A DNA stretch of 64,000 nt. It comes from Staphylococcus sp. M0911. GTDB taxonomy: Bacteria > Bacillota > Bacilli > Staphylococcales > Staphylococcaceae. Below the pieces are notes generated by a model. That model did not search any database, had not been told where the DNA came from, and saw only the letters and a program-made list of their open reading frames with translations. Below, in pieces: positions 35,846 to 44,048 of this stretch; position 1 is the stretch's first letter, and each line of letters starts with the position of its first letter. The translations under genes were made by a program, and so were the position numbers. The stretch lies in NCBI RefSeq assembly GCF_003491325.1, contig NZ_CP022881.1:62001-126000 (forward strand), given 5' to 3'.

Positions 35846-35952
35846 ACAGAGAACAAGTTTAGCTAACTTGTACTCATACCTAAAATTACAGAATCTACTG
35901 AAACAAGACTATATGTCGTGTTTATCCCACTAATTTATTAGTGGGATTTTTT
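35846..35952 (+). ncRNA. tracrRNA
   Basis: The anti-repeat at 35872-35904 (ACTCATACCTAAAATTACAG then AATCTACTGAAAC) is complementary to the CRISPR repeat, apart from a bulge. It is preceded by a 5' hairpin (ACAAGTT/AACTTGT, 35853-35871). Downstream are the AAGACTATATGTCGTG stem-loop equivalent to the SauCas9 tracrRNA nexus and a terminator hairpin ATCCCACTAA/TTAGTGGGAT with six T residues. It lies between array 1 and cas9 on the same strand. The exact 5' end is inferred from the promoter. Confidence 0.9.
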
Positions 35953-36052
35953 GTGTTTTAGTACAACTTCTGTAGAAAAAATATAAAAAGTAGTGCCACG
36001 TTTATTGGTTTTAAATTATAATAAAATAAAACAAATAAGGTGGGTGTAAACT

Positions 36053-39000
36053 ATGAAAGAAAAATATATTTTGGGTTTAGATTTAGGTATTACATCAGTA
36101 GGATATGGAATTATTAATTTTGAAACTAAAAAGATTATAGATGCAGGCGTTAGGCTTTTTCCAGAAGCAAACATAGATAATAATGAAGGTCGTAGAAGTA
36201 AAAGAGGATCTAGACGATTAAAAAGGAGAAGAATACATAGATTAGATCGAGTGAAATCATTACTCACAGAATATAACTTAATAAATAGAGAACAAATACC
36301 AACATCAAATAATCCTTATCAAATTAGAGTTAAAGGACTAAGTGAAATATTAAGTAAAGATGAACTTGCTATTGCTTTATTACATTTAGCGAAAAGAAGG
36401 GGAATTCACAACATTAATGTTAGTAGTGAAGACGAGGATGCCTCCAATGAGTTATCTACAAAGGAACAGATTAATAGAAATAACAAACTATTAAAAAATA
36501 AATATGTTTGTGAAGTACAGTTACAAAGATTAAAAGAAGGACAAATAAGGGGAGAAAAAAATAGGTTCAAAACAACAGATATATTAAAGGAAATTGATCA
36601 ACTCCTTAAAGTACAAAAAGATTACCACAACTTAGATATAGATTTCATTAATCAATATAAAGAAATAGTTGAAACACGTCGAGAGTATTTTGAAGGACCA
36701 GGACAAGGTAGTCCTTTTGGATGGAATGGTGATTTGAAGAAATGGTATGAAATGCTAATGGGATACTGCACGTATTTCCCTCAAGAACTACGAAGTGTAA
36801 AATATGCATATTCTGCTGATTTATTTAACGCATTAAATGATTTGAATAATCTCATAATACAAAGAAATGATTCTGAAAAATTAGAATATCATGAAAAATA
36901 TCATATTATTGAAAATGTATTTAAACAAAAGAAAAAGCCAACTTTAAAACAAATTGCTAAAGAAATAGGGGTAAATCCAGAAGATATTAAAGGATATAGA
37001 ATAACAAAATCTGGGACGCCACAATTTACAGAATTTAAATTATATCATGATTTGAAGTCAATTGTGTTTGATAAAAGTATTTTAGAAAATGAAGCCATTT
37101 TAGACCAAATTGTTGAAATATTAACAATTTATCAAGATGAAGAGAGCATAAAAGAAGAGCTAAACAAACTACCAGAAATCTTAAATGAACAAGATAAAGC
37201 TGAAATAGCAAAACTAACAGGATATAACGGAACACATCGTTTGTCATTAAAATGTATTCATTTAATTAATGAAGAATTATGGCAAACATCTAGAAACCAG
37301 ATGGAAATCTTTAATTATTTGAACATTAAACCGAACAAAGTTGACTTATCCGAACAAAATAAAATACCAAAAGATTTGGTGGACGAATTTATTTTATCTC
37401 CTGTAGTTAAGAGGACTTTTATTCAATCAATCAATGTTATCAATAAAGTGATTGAAAAATACGGTATACCTGAAGATATCATTATAGAATTAGCTCGAGA
37501 AAATAATAGTGATGATAGAAAAAAATTTATTAATAACTTACAAAAGAAAAACGAAGCAACTCGTAAGAGAATAAATGAAATAATCGGCCAAACTGGTAAT
37601 CAAAATGCCAAAAGAATTGTAGAGAAGATAAGATTACATGATCAACAAGAAGGTAAATGTTTGTATTCATTAGAAAGTATACCTTTAATGGATCTGTTAA
37701 ATAATCCTCAAAATTATGAAGTTGATCATATTATTCCTCGTTCTGTAGCATTTGATAACTCAATTCATAATAAAGTATTAGTTAAACAAATAGAAAATAG
37801 TAAAAAAGGTAATAGAACACCATACCAATACCTTAATTCTAGTGATGCAAAGTTATCATACAATCAATTTAAACAACATATCTTAAATTTAAGTAAATCG
37901 AAAGATAGAATTTCTAAGAAAAAGAAAGACTATTTATTGGAAGAACGCGATATTAATAAATTCGAAGTACAAAAGGAATTTATCAATCGAAATTTAGTTG
38001 ACACAAGATATGCAACTAGAGAACTTACTAGCTATCTAAAAGCATATTTTAGTGCTAATAATATGGATGTAAAAGTTAAAACAATAAATGGAAGCTTTAC
38101 TAATCATTTACGAAAAGTATGGCGATTTGATAAATATAGAAATCATGGTTACAAACATCATGCTGAAGACGCTTTAATAATCGCGAATGCAGATTTTTTA
38201 TTTAAAGAAAATAAAAAATTACAAAATGCAAATAAAATTTTAGAAAAACCAACAATTGAAAATAATACTAAAAAAGTAACAGTTGAAAAAGAAGAAGATT
38301 ATAACAACATGTTTGAGACACCTAAGCTTGTTGAAGACATTAAACAATACAGAGATTATAAATTTTCTCATAGAGTAGATAAGAAACCGAATAGACAACT
38401 TATTAATGACACTTTATATTCTACAAGAATGAAAGATGAACATGATTATATTGTTCAAACTATTACTGATATTTATGGGAAAGATAATACTAATCTAAAA
38501 AAGCAGTTTAATAAAAATCCAGAAAAATTTTTAATGTACCAAAATGATCCAAAAACTTTTGAAAAATTATCAATTATAATGAAACAGTATTCTGATGAAA
38601 AAAACCCGCTAGCTAAGTATTATGAAGAGACCGGAGAATATTTAACAAAGTATAGTAAAAAAAATAATGGTCCAATTGTTAAAAAGATAAAGCTTTTAGG
38701 AAATAAAGTAGGGAATCATTTAGATGTAACAAAAAAATACGAAAATTCTACAAAAAAATTAGTGAAATTATCAATTAAAAATTATAGGTTTGATGTCTAT
38801 TTAACTGAAAAAGGATATAAATTCGTAACAATTGCTTATTTAAATGTATTTAAGAAAGATAACTATTATTATATCCCTAAAGATATGTATCAAGAGTTAA
38901 AAGCAAAGAAAAAAATTAAAGATACAGATCAATTTATTGCTAGTTTTTATAAGAATGATTTGATTAAACTAAATGGCGATTTGTACAAAATTATTGGTGT

Positions 39001-39217
39001 GAATAGTGATGACAGAAATATCATTGAATTAGATTATTACGATATTAAATATAAAGATTACTGTGAGATAAATAATATTAAAGGTGAACCACGTATAAAG
39101 AAAACAATTGGTAAAAAGACGGAATCAATTGAAAAATTAACAACAGATGTTTTAGGTAATTTGTATTTGCATAGTACTGAAAAAGCACCACAATTAATAT
39201 TTAAACGAGGTCTTTAA
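36053..39217 (+). CDS. cas9: Cas9, type II-A RNA-guided DNA nuclease (SauCas9 size class)
   Basis: The 1054-residue protein begins MKEKYILGLDLGITSVGYG with RuvC Asp10. The arginine-rich bridge helix (RRSKRGSRRLKRRRIHRLDR) follows at about 45-65, then the REC lobe. RuvC-II has Glu479 (IIIELARENN), the HNH has VDHIIPRS with His559 and a later Asn582, and RuvC-III has HHAEDAL with His703 and Asp706. The C-terminal PAM-interacting domain ends LYLHSTEKAPQLIFKRGL. All catalytic residues are intact. AAGGTGGG precedes ATG 36053 and TATAAT lies at 36017-36022. Its stop overlaps the cas1 ATG by one base. The PAM cannot be read from sequence alone. Confidence 0.98.
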   Translation: MKEKYILGLDLGITSVGYGIINFETKKIIDAGVRLFPEANIDNNEGRRSKRGSRRLKRRRIHRLDRVKSLLTEYNLINREQIPTSNNPYQIRVKGLSEILSKDELAIALLHLAKRRGIHNINVSSEDEDASNELSTKEQINRNNKLLKNKYVCEVQLQRLKEGQIRGEKNRFKTTDILKEIDQLLKVQKDYHNLDIDFINQYKEIVETRREYFEGPGQGSPFGWNGDLKKWYEMLMGYCTYFPQELRSVKYAYSADLFNALNDLNNLIIQRNDSEKLEYHEKYHIIENVFKQKKKPTLKQIAKEIGVNPEDIKGYRITKSGTPQFTEFKLYHDLKSIVFDKSILENEAILDQIVEILTIYQDEESIKEELNKLPEILNEQDKAEIAKLTGYNGTHRLSLKCIHLINEELWQTSRNQMEIFNYLNIKPNKVDLSEQNKIPKDLVDEFILSPVVKRTFIQSINVINKVIEKYGIPEDIIIELARENNSDDRKKFINNLQKKNEATRKRINEIIGQTGNQNAKRIVEKIRLHDQQEGKCLYSLESIPLMDLLNNPQNYEVDHIIPRSVAFDNSIHNKVLVKQIENSKKGNRTPYQYLNSSDAKLSYNQFKQHILNLSKSKDRISKKKKDYLLEERDINKFEVQKEFINRNLVDTRYATRELTSYLKAYFSANNMDVKVKTINGSFTNHLRKVWRFDKYRNHGYKHHAEDALIIANADFLFKENKKLQNANKILEKPTIENNTKKVTVEKEEDYNNMFETPKLVEDIKQYRDYKFSHRVDKKPNRQLINDTLYSTRMKDEHDYIVQTITDIYGKDNTNLKKQFNKNPEKFLMYQNDPKTFEKLSIIMKQYSDEKNPLAKYYEETGEYLTKYSKKNNGPIVKKIKLLGNKVGNHLDVTKKYENSTKKLVKLSIKNYRFDVYLTEKGYKFVTIAYLNVFKKDNYYYIPKDMYQELKAKKKIKDTDQFIASFYKNDLIKLNGDLYKIIGVNSDDRNIIELDYYDIKYKDYCEINNIKGEPRIKKTIGKKTESIEKLTTDVLGNLYLHSTEKAPQLIFKRGL

Positions 39218-40122
39218 TGATGAGTTGGCGAATCGTGTATGTTTCAGATGTAAACCATATGTCTTTAAATTTAAATAGTTTAAAAATCATGAAGGGTGAT
39301 TTAGAAACTAAAATACCATTATCCGATATATTTGCCTTAGTAATAGAAGATTTAACTACAACGATTACGGCAAGACTTCTAGTTGAATTATCTGATTACA
39401 ATATATTAGTCATATTCTGTAATCAAAAGCATCTGCCTGAATGTACATTACAACCAGTTTCAGGACATTTTAATCAATATACACAAATGAAAGAACAATT
39501 GAAATGGGATGAGGCTAGAAAAAGCGAATTATGGAAAATTATTATTGAAAATAAAATTCAAAATCAAATTGAATGCATGAAATACTTATCAATTCAAAGT
39601 GATAGAGTAGATAAGATGATAGAATTAAAAAATTCTGTAACTCTTTTTGACAGAAATAATATTGAAGGACAAGCAGCGAAATATTATTTTAATAGTTTTT
39701 TTGAAGACTTTACTAGAGATAATGAAGAAATTATAGAGAATGCAGTATTAAATTATGGATATACAATTTTGAATTCAGCGATAGCTAGAACGATTGTTGC
39801 AAAAGGCTTAATTCCAGCAATTGGGATACATCACATAGGAGGGAGAAATCATTTTAATTTAGCTTCTGATTTGATCGAACCTTTTAGACCAATTGTAGAT
39901 TTATTTCTTTTAAAACACCCGCCCCAAGACTTTTTAACCAAAGAATACCGGGTAAAAATTATTAATTTATTACATGCACGTATTGAAATTGATGGGAAAA
40001 TGCAGACTGTAATTAGAGCAATTGAAATCATGATTCAATCTATCATTGACTATTTTAAAGATGGACAACTTGATAGAGTTAAATTTCCTAAATTAAGTAA
40101 ATATAGTTTTTATGAGTTATAG
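39217..40122 (+). CDS. cas1: Cas1, spacer integrase
   Basis: The 301-residue type II Cas1 begins MMSWRIVYVSDVNHMSLNL. The family's metal-binding residues are visible as the Glu in NNIEGQAAKYYF, the His in AIGIHHIGGRNHFNLASDLIEPFRP and the acidic residues of the same segment. It forms the integration complex with Cas2. The gene overlaps cas9 by one base and cas2 by 11 bp, so all are one operon. Confidence 0.97.
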   Translation: MMSWRIVYVSDVNHMSLNLNSLKIMKGDLETKIPLSDIFALVIEDLTTTITARLLVELSDYNILVIFCNQKHLPECTLQPVSGHFNQYTQMKEQLKWDEARKSELWKIIIENKIQNQIECMKYLSIQSDRVDKMIELKNSVTLFDRNNIEGQAAKYYFNSFFEDFTRDNEEIIENAVLNYGYTILNSAIARTIVAKGLIPAIGIHHIGGRNHFNLASDLIEPFRPIVDLFLLKHPPQDFLTKEYRVKIINLLHARIEIDGKMQTVIRAIEIMIQSIIDYFKDGQLDRVKFPKLSKYSFYEL

Positions 40123-40435
40123 GTTTATGAGAGTATTATTAATGTTTGATTTACCAACTGAAACGAAAAAACATCGTAGGATTTATAGTAAATTTAGGAA
40201 AAATTTAATTGAAGATGGATTTTTGATGATGCAATACTCTATTTATATAAAAAGTGTTGTAAATAAAGACGCTGCGAACCAAACGATTAAACGTGTAAAC
40301 ACATTTTTACCATCAGAAGGGCATGTCAGGGCTTTGATCATTACCGAAAAACAATATGAACATATGCAAATATTATTGGGCGAGGAAAATCAAAATATTG
40401 AAATATTAGGTGACAATCGAACAATCATATTTTGA
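40112..40435 (+). CDS. cas2: Cas2
   Basis: The 107-residue protein begins MSYRFMRVLLMFDLPTETKKHRRIYSKF, the conserved ferredoxin-like start of type II Cas2 with the metal-site Asp in FDLP. I kept ATG 40112 because homologues share the MSYRxMR start; no strong ribosome site is present, so translation is probably coupled to cas1. It supplies the structural core of the Cas1-Cas2 integrase. Confidence 0.95.
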   Translation: MSYRFMRVLLMFDLPTETKKHRRIYSKFRKNLIEDGFLMMQYSIYIKSVVNKDAANQTIKRVNTFLPSEGHVRALIITEKQYEHMQILLGEENQNIEILGDNRTIIF

Positions 40436-40448
40436 ATGAGGTATTATC

Positions 40449-41456
40449 ATGACAAATTTACAATGGTGTATTAAAACAGACAGTTTACCAACAATAACAT
40501 TAAATATTGGTAAATATACGGCTATTTATAATGAGTATGAAACGATAGAAGAAGATTTGCTAAATGTAATCAATCAATATTTTAAAAAGAGAAATTCTAA
40601 TAAAAGTAATGTGACCATCGCGGAAATGTTAAATCAAGAAGAAATTTCACCACTTTCTTATGAAAGTATAATCATTGATAATAGAGCGATAGATAATGAG
40701 TTTTTGTTAAGTAGCAATTCAATTATAAATAAAAAGTTGCAACGTGATTTTTATGAAAACATTGAAAGTAATTCTTATATAGAATCTATTAATGTATTAT
40801 TTGAAGATTTATTAAATTTGATTAATAAAGCAGAATTACCTTTGAAAAGTAAAACATTTGATATCAAACAATTTATTAAATTATTAAGCTTTGAGTATAG
40901 TTTGAATGAAGATTATTCTAAATTAATCGTCAGAATCGAACAAATATTACCGCTTTTAGTTGAGGAGTTAAATAAACAATACGGTGGCAAGTTGCTATTA
41001 ATATATTTGTATCCTGAAGCAAATTTAAGTCCAAAAGAACAAATACGTTTGAAAGAGTTAATAATATCACTTGGAATTGATATTATAGTATTAACAGGGT
41101 CATTGCATTTTTTAGCTAAGGATTGGAAGTATAATAACTATATTAGATGTGATAATCAAAAAATATCATCTGAATTGGTAGATAATCTACTTTGGAATGC
41201 CCCATTAAATTTTGAAAGAAGTGAAATAGAGCAGAGTTTAAATCAATTTATATTAGCTTACCAAGATAAAATCGAAATAAAACCGATTATCTCTAATTAT
41301 CAAATTGCTCAAATTATGTTATTTAGTTCAATTGATTTATATGTAGGAGTTTCATATATGCAACATTGCAATCATGAATTTATATTGAATATAGATGAGA
41401 CGAAATTACCCTTAAGTATGGCTAAATATTTAGAACAGTTTGTTAAAGAAAATTAA
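40449..41456 (+). CDS. csn2: Csn2, long variant, type II-A adaptation protein
   Basis: The 335-residue protein lies 13 bp after cas2, where csn2 belongs. It is much longer than the roughly 220-residue SpyCsn2 and resembles the long Csn2 group seen with small Cas9 systems. Visible features are the helical middle and a parallel-strand segment with GGKLLLIYLYPEANLSPKEQIRLKELI and GIDIIVLTGSLHFLA. Csn2 rings bind DNA ends during spacer capture. It defines the locus as II-A. The stop is only 19 bp before array 2. Confidence 0.9.
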   Translation: MTNLQWCIKTDSLPTITLNIGKYTAIYNEYETIEEDLLNVINQYFKKRNSNKSNVTIAEMLNQEEISPLSYESIIIDNRAIDNEFLLSSNSIINKKLQRDFYENIESNSYIESINVLFEDLLNLINKAELPLKSKTFDIKQFIKLLSFEYSLNEDYSKLIVRIEQILPLLVEELNKQYGGKLLLIYLYPEANLSPKEQIRLKELIISLGIDIIVLTGSLHFLAKDWKYNNYIRCDNQKISSELVDNLLWNAPLNFERSEIEQSLNQFILAYQDKIEIKPIISNYQIAQIMLFSSIDLYVGVSYMQHCNHEFILNIDETKLPLSMAKYLEQFVKEN

Positions 41457-41475
41457 CTATAATTTTGCGCTAGAG

Positions 41476-41833
41476 GTTTTAGTACTCTGTAATTTTAGGT
41501 ATGAGTGAAACGAGATTTTAAAGTTTTATAGCCTTCGTTGAGTTTTAGTACTCTGTAATTTTAGGTATGAGTGAAACGTTTCACATCATCTATCCATTCC
41601 AGACAGAGTTTTAGTACTCTGTAATTTTAGGTATGAGTGAAACGACGTCGAATTGTTCTGTGTACGCTGCGAGTTTTAGTACTCTGTAATTTTAGGTATG
41701 AGTGAAACTAACATCTCATTCTGTTCCAGGTACTTATAGTTTTAGTACTCTGTAATTTTAGGTATGAGTGAAAACGTTACTGAACGTGGAATCGACTTCG
41801 AGGAGTTTTAGTACTCTGTAATTTTAGGTATGA
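41476..41833 (+). CRISPR. CRISPR array 2, type II-A, 6 repeats and 5 spacers
   Basis: The same 36-nt repeat as array 1 starts at 41476, 41542, 41608, 41673, 41739 and 41805. The fifth copy has one extra A (37 nt, ending GAGTGAAAAC). The sixth is cut to 29 nt and runs straight into the leader of the next gene. Spacers are 30, 30, 29, 30 and 29 nt. The bases before the first repeat are GCTAGAG, the same as in array 1. The array is in the same orientation as the cas genes and lies directly after csn2, so it could be transcribed by read-through. Confidence 0.97.
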
Positions 41834-41852
41834 AGTAGATTGGAGGATATTT

Positions 41853-43586
41853 ATGAGTAGCATGAGGAAGCCGATTATAAAAAATATTAGTTATTCTAAT
41901 GAAGAGCTAGTTAATTCATTAGGCGAGTGGCAACAGAGTGATGATTCCAAATTTTTACTCAGATATCCCACCGTCTATATTATAAATGATAAAAATAAGT
42001 CTGATCATTTTAATTTGTATGTTGGTGAAACAACGGATATCAAAAATAGAACAATTCAACATTTGAAAAATGATGTGAAGCTTAAAGACTATTGGAAATC
42101 ATTTTACAGTTCTGATACGTCTTCGATGTATGTCATCGGACATCCGTTCTTTAATAAGTCTTTAACTTTAGATATAGAAAACAAGTTTATGCAATATTTG
42201 TCTAGTGTAGATGCTGTGACTTCAATATTTAATAGTAGAACAAATCAGCAAAATGAATATTATACTTCTGAAAAATTAGATGAAATATTCACAAATATTT
42301 GGCAACAATTACATAAAGAGAATAGTAAACTTTTTCCTATTGAAAGTGTAATTAAAGACTCAGCGATTTTTAAAGCATCTCCATTTCATAAATTAACGAA
42401 TGAGCAACAATCAGTTAAAGATGAAATTTTAAATAAAATAGAACATGCTATTTTAAGTGAAAGTGAAGAAAATCAATTGATTTTAGTAGAAGGAGAAGCT
42501 GGTTCTGGTAAAACTGTATTAATGAGCACATTGTTTTTTGAGCTAAAGCAAATGATGGATTTAGATGAGATGAAGAATTTAGATATTCATCTATTGGTTA
42601 ATCACGATCAACAATTAAAGGTATATAAGCAAATTGCTAATAAACTTGGTTTAGAAGGAAAAAATCAGAATATAATCAATAAACCCACTAGTTTTATTTT
42701 GAATAGAGATGTTGAAGATAAAGCGGATGTTGTTATTATTGATGAAGCACATTTACTGCTTACGCAAGGTAAAATGTCTTATCGAGGAGAAGGACATCTA
42801 AAAGATATTCAAAAAAGAGCTAAAGTCGTTGTTGCAGTCTTTGATAAAAAACAGATATTAAGTAAACAACAAATATGGGAATTTGATACACTAGATAAAT
42901 TAATACAGTATTCTAAAGATCAAAATAATCATTTACTACTTAAGAACCAACTAAGAATCAATAGTAGCATTGAAACAATGAATTGGTTAAGACATTTAAT
43001 AGATGATCATAAAATTGACCCAATCCCCCATGATAGCAAAGGATACGATATTAAAATTTTTGATACACCAGCAGAATTAGAAAAAGCGATTTTAAGAAAA
43101 TCTAAAAATATTGAATCAGGTTTGTCTAGAATGCTTGCGACATTTGATTGGGAATTTAAAAATGGAAAATCACCGAATGATGGATTATTTTGGGAAGTTA
43201 AAATAGGACAATGGTCTAGACCATGGAACTTACAATTAAAATGTCCTAGAGGCGAGAAAAATTTAGCATGGCCAGAACAGAGTCAAACGATTAATGAAAT
43301 AGGATCAACATTTACAATTCAAGGATTTGATTTAAATTATGCTGGTGTAATTATTGGACCATCAGTGAAGTTTCGAAATGGTAAGATTATTTATGATAAA
43401 AGTGAAAGTAAAAATATACAGGTAACACAAAACCGAAAACTCTCTGATGATACTATGAAAAATTTTGGCGAAGAATTATTAAGAAATGAATTGAACGTTC
43501 TGCTTACAAGGGGCGTCAATGGTTTATATATTTATGCGGTTGATGATGAACTAAGAAATGCACTTAAAGAAGCTTCGAAAGGATGA
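41853..43586 (+). CDS. GIY-YIG nuclease fused to a Schlafen-type (DUF2075) P-loop helicase
   Basis: The 577-residue protein has an N-terminal GIY-YIG-like nuclease domain: VYII at 41-44, YVGET at 56-60, Arg66, His70 and the expected metal-binding Glu109 in LDIENKFMQYL. A linker leads to a helicase domain with LTNEQQSVKDEI at 181-192, Walker A GEAGSGKT (Lys220), Walker B VVIIDEAH (Asp297-Glu298) and downstream LLLKNQLRIN, TFTIQGFDLNYAGVIIGP and LLTRGVNGLYIY motifs that match the DUF2075 (SLFN group 3) helicase family. TGGAGGAT precedes the ATG, only 19 bp after the last CRISPR repeat. All signature residues are intact. Related nuclease-helicase fusions are common in defence islands. It is predicted to be a nucleic-acid-targeting defence protein; the target is unknown. 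Confidence 0.85.
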   Translation: MSSMRKPIIKNISYSNEELVNSLGEWQQSDDSKFLLRYPTVYIINDKNKSDHFNLYVGETTDIKNRTIQHLKNDVKLKDYWKSFYSSDTSSMYVIGHPFFNKSLTLDIENKFMQYLSSVDAVTSIFNSRTNQQNEYYTSEKLDEIFTNIWQQLHKENSKLFPIESVIKDSAIFKASPFHKLTNEQQSVKDEILNKIEHAILSESEENQLILVEGEAGSGKTVLMSTLFFELKQMMDLDEMKNLDIHLLVNHDQQLKVYKQIANKLGLEGKNQNIINKPTSFILNRDVEDKADVVIIDEAHLLLTQGKMSYRGEGHLKDIQKRAKVVVAVFDKKQILSKQQIWEFDTLDKLIQYSKDQNNHLLLKNQLRINSSIETMNWLRHLIDDHKIDPIPHDSKGYDIKIFDTPAELEKAILRKSKNIESGLSRMLATFDWEFKNGKSPNDGLFWEVKIGQWSRPWNLQLKCPRGEKNLAWPEQSQTINEIGSTFTIQGFDLNYAGVIIGPSVKFRNGKIIYDKSESKNIQVTQNRKLSDDTMKNFGEELLRNELNVLLTRGVNGLYIYAVDDELRNALKEASKG

Positions 43587-43591
43587 TAGAA

Positions 43592-43930
43592 ATGAGAACT
43601 GAAAACAGTGTTATGGAAAAAATTAATCAATTTAGAGATGAACGTAATTGGAGACAATTTCATAATGAAAAGGATTTGGCGTTGTCTATAACACTAGAAG
43701 CTTCGGAGTTATTAGAATTATTTCAATGGAAATCAGCAGAAGATGTTGTCGAAAGTAAAAGAGAACGATTAGCAGAAGAATTGGCTGATATTTTAATATA
43801 TAGTTATATGTTTGCCGATAATCTAGATTTCGATATCAATGAAATTATAGAGCAAAAACTTGTTAAAAACGCAGAAAAGTATCCTGTAGATAAAAGTAAA
43901 GATAATAATTCAAAATACAATGAATTATAA
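43592..43930 (+). CDS. MazG-like nucleotide pyrophosphohydrolase
   Basis: I chose ATG 43592 because AAAGGA lies 8 bases upstream; ATG 43583 would overlap the previous stop as ATGA but sits on the ribosome site. The 112-residue protein has the MazG metal motif: EASELLELFQW (Glu36, Glu39) and EELADILIY (Glu63, Asp66), the ExxE...ExxD pattern. Family members hydrolyse (d)NTPs or alarmone-like nucleotides to monophosphates. It follows the GIY-YIG/helicase gene by only 5 bp and is surely co-transcribed, implying that nucleotide hydrolysis belongs to that protein's job. Confidence 0.9.
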   Translation: MRTENSVMEKINQFRDERNWRQFHNEKDLALSITLEASELLELFQWKSAEDVVESKRERLAEELADILIYSYMFADNLDFDINEIIEQKLVKNAEKYPVDKSKDNNSKYNEL

Positions 43931-44000
43931 TTACTCATTTCATTAAATTACTGAACAGTACATTTAATTGCCGAAACTTCCTTTTAATTCTAAAATATGG

Positions 44001-44020
44001 TTTGAAAGCGTTATTTCAAA
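44001..44020 (+). promoter_or_regulatory. Palindrome before the PTS regulator gene
   Basis: TTTGAAA and TTTCAAA arms are separated by 6 bp (GCGTTA). The left part (TGAAAGCGTT) also resembles half of a cre site. It lies about 30 bp before ATG 44049 and may be an operator for the PRD regulator or for CcpA. Confidence 0.35.
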
Positions 44021-44048
44021 TGAATTTTAGATGAAAGGGGGTTTTTTA

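Noticed and set aside
36053..39217. Naming the Cas9 as that of S. lugdunensis or S. auricularis
   Set aside because: The start and many segments differ from those enzymes as I remember them; only the size class is shared.
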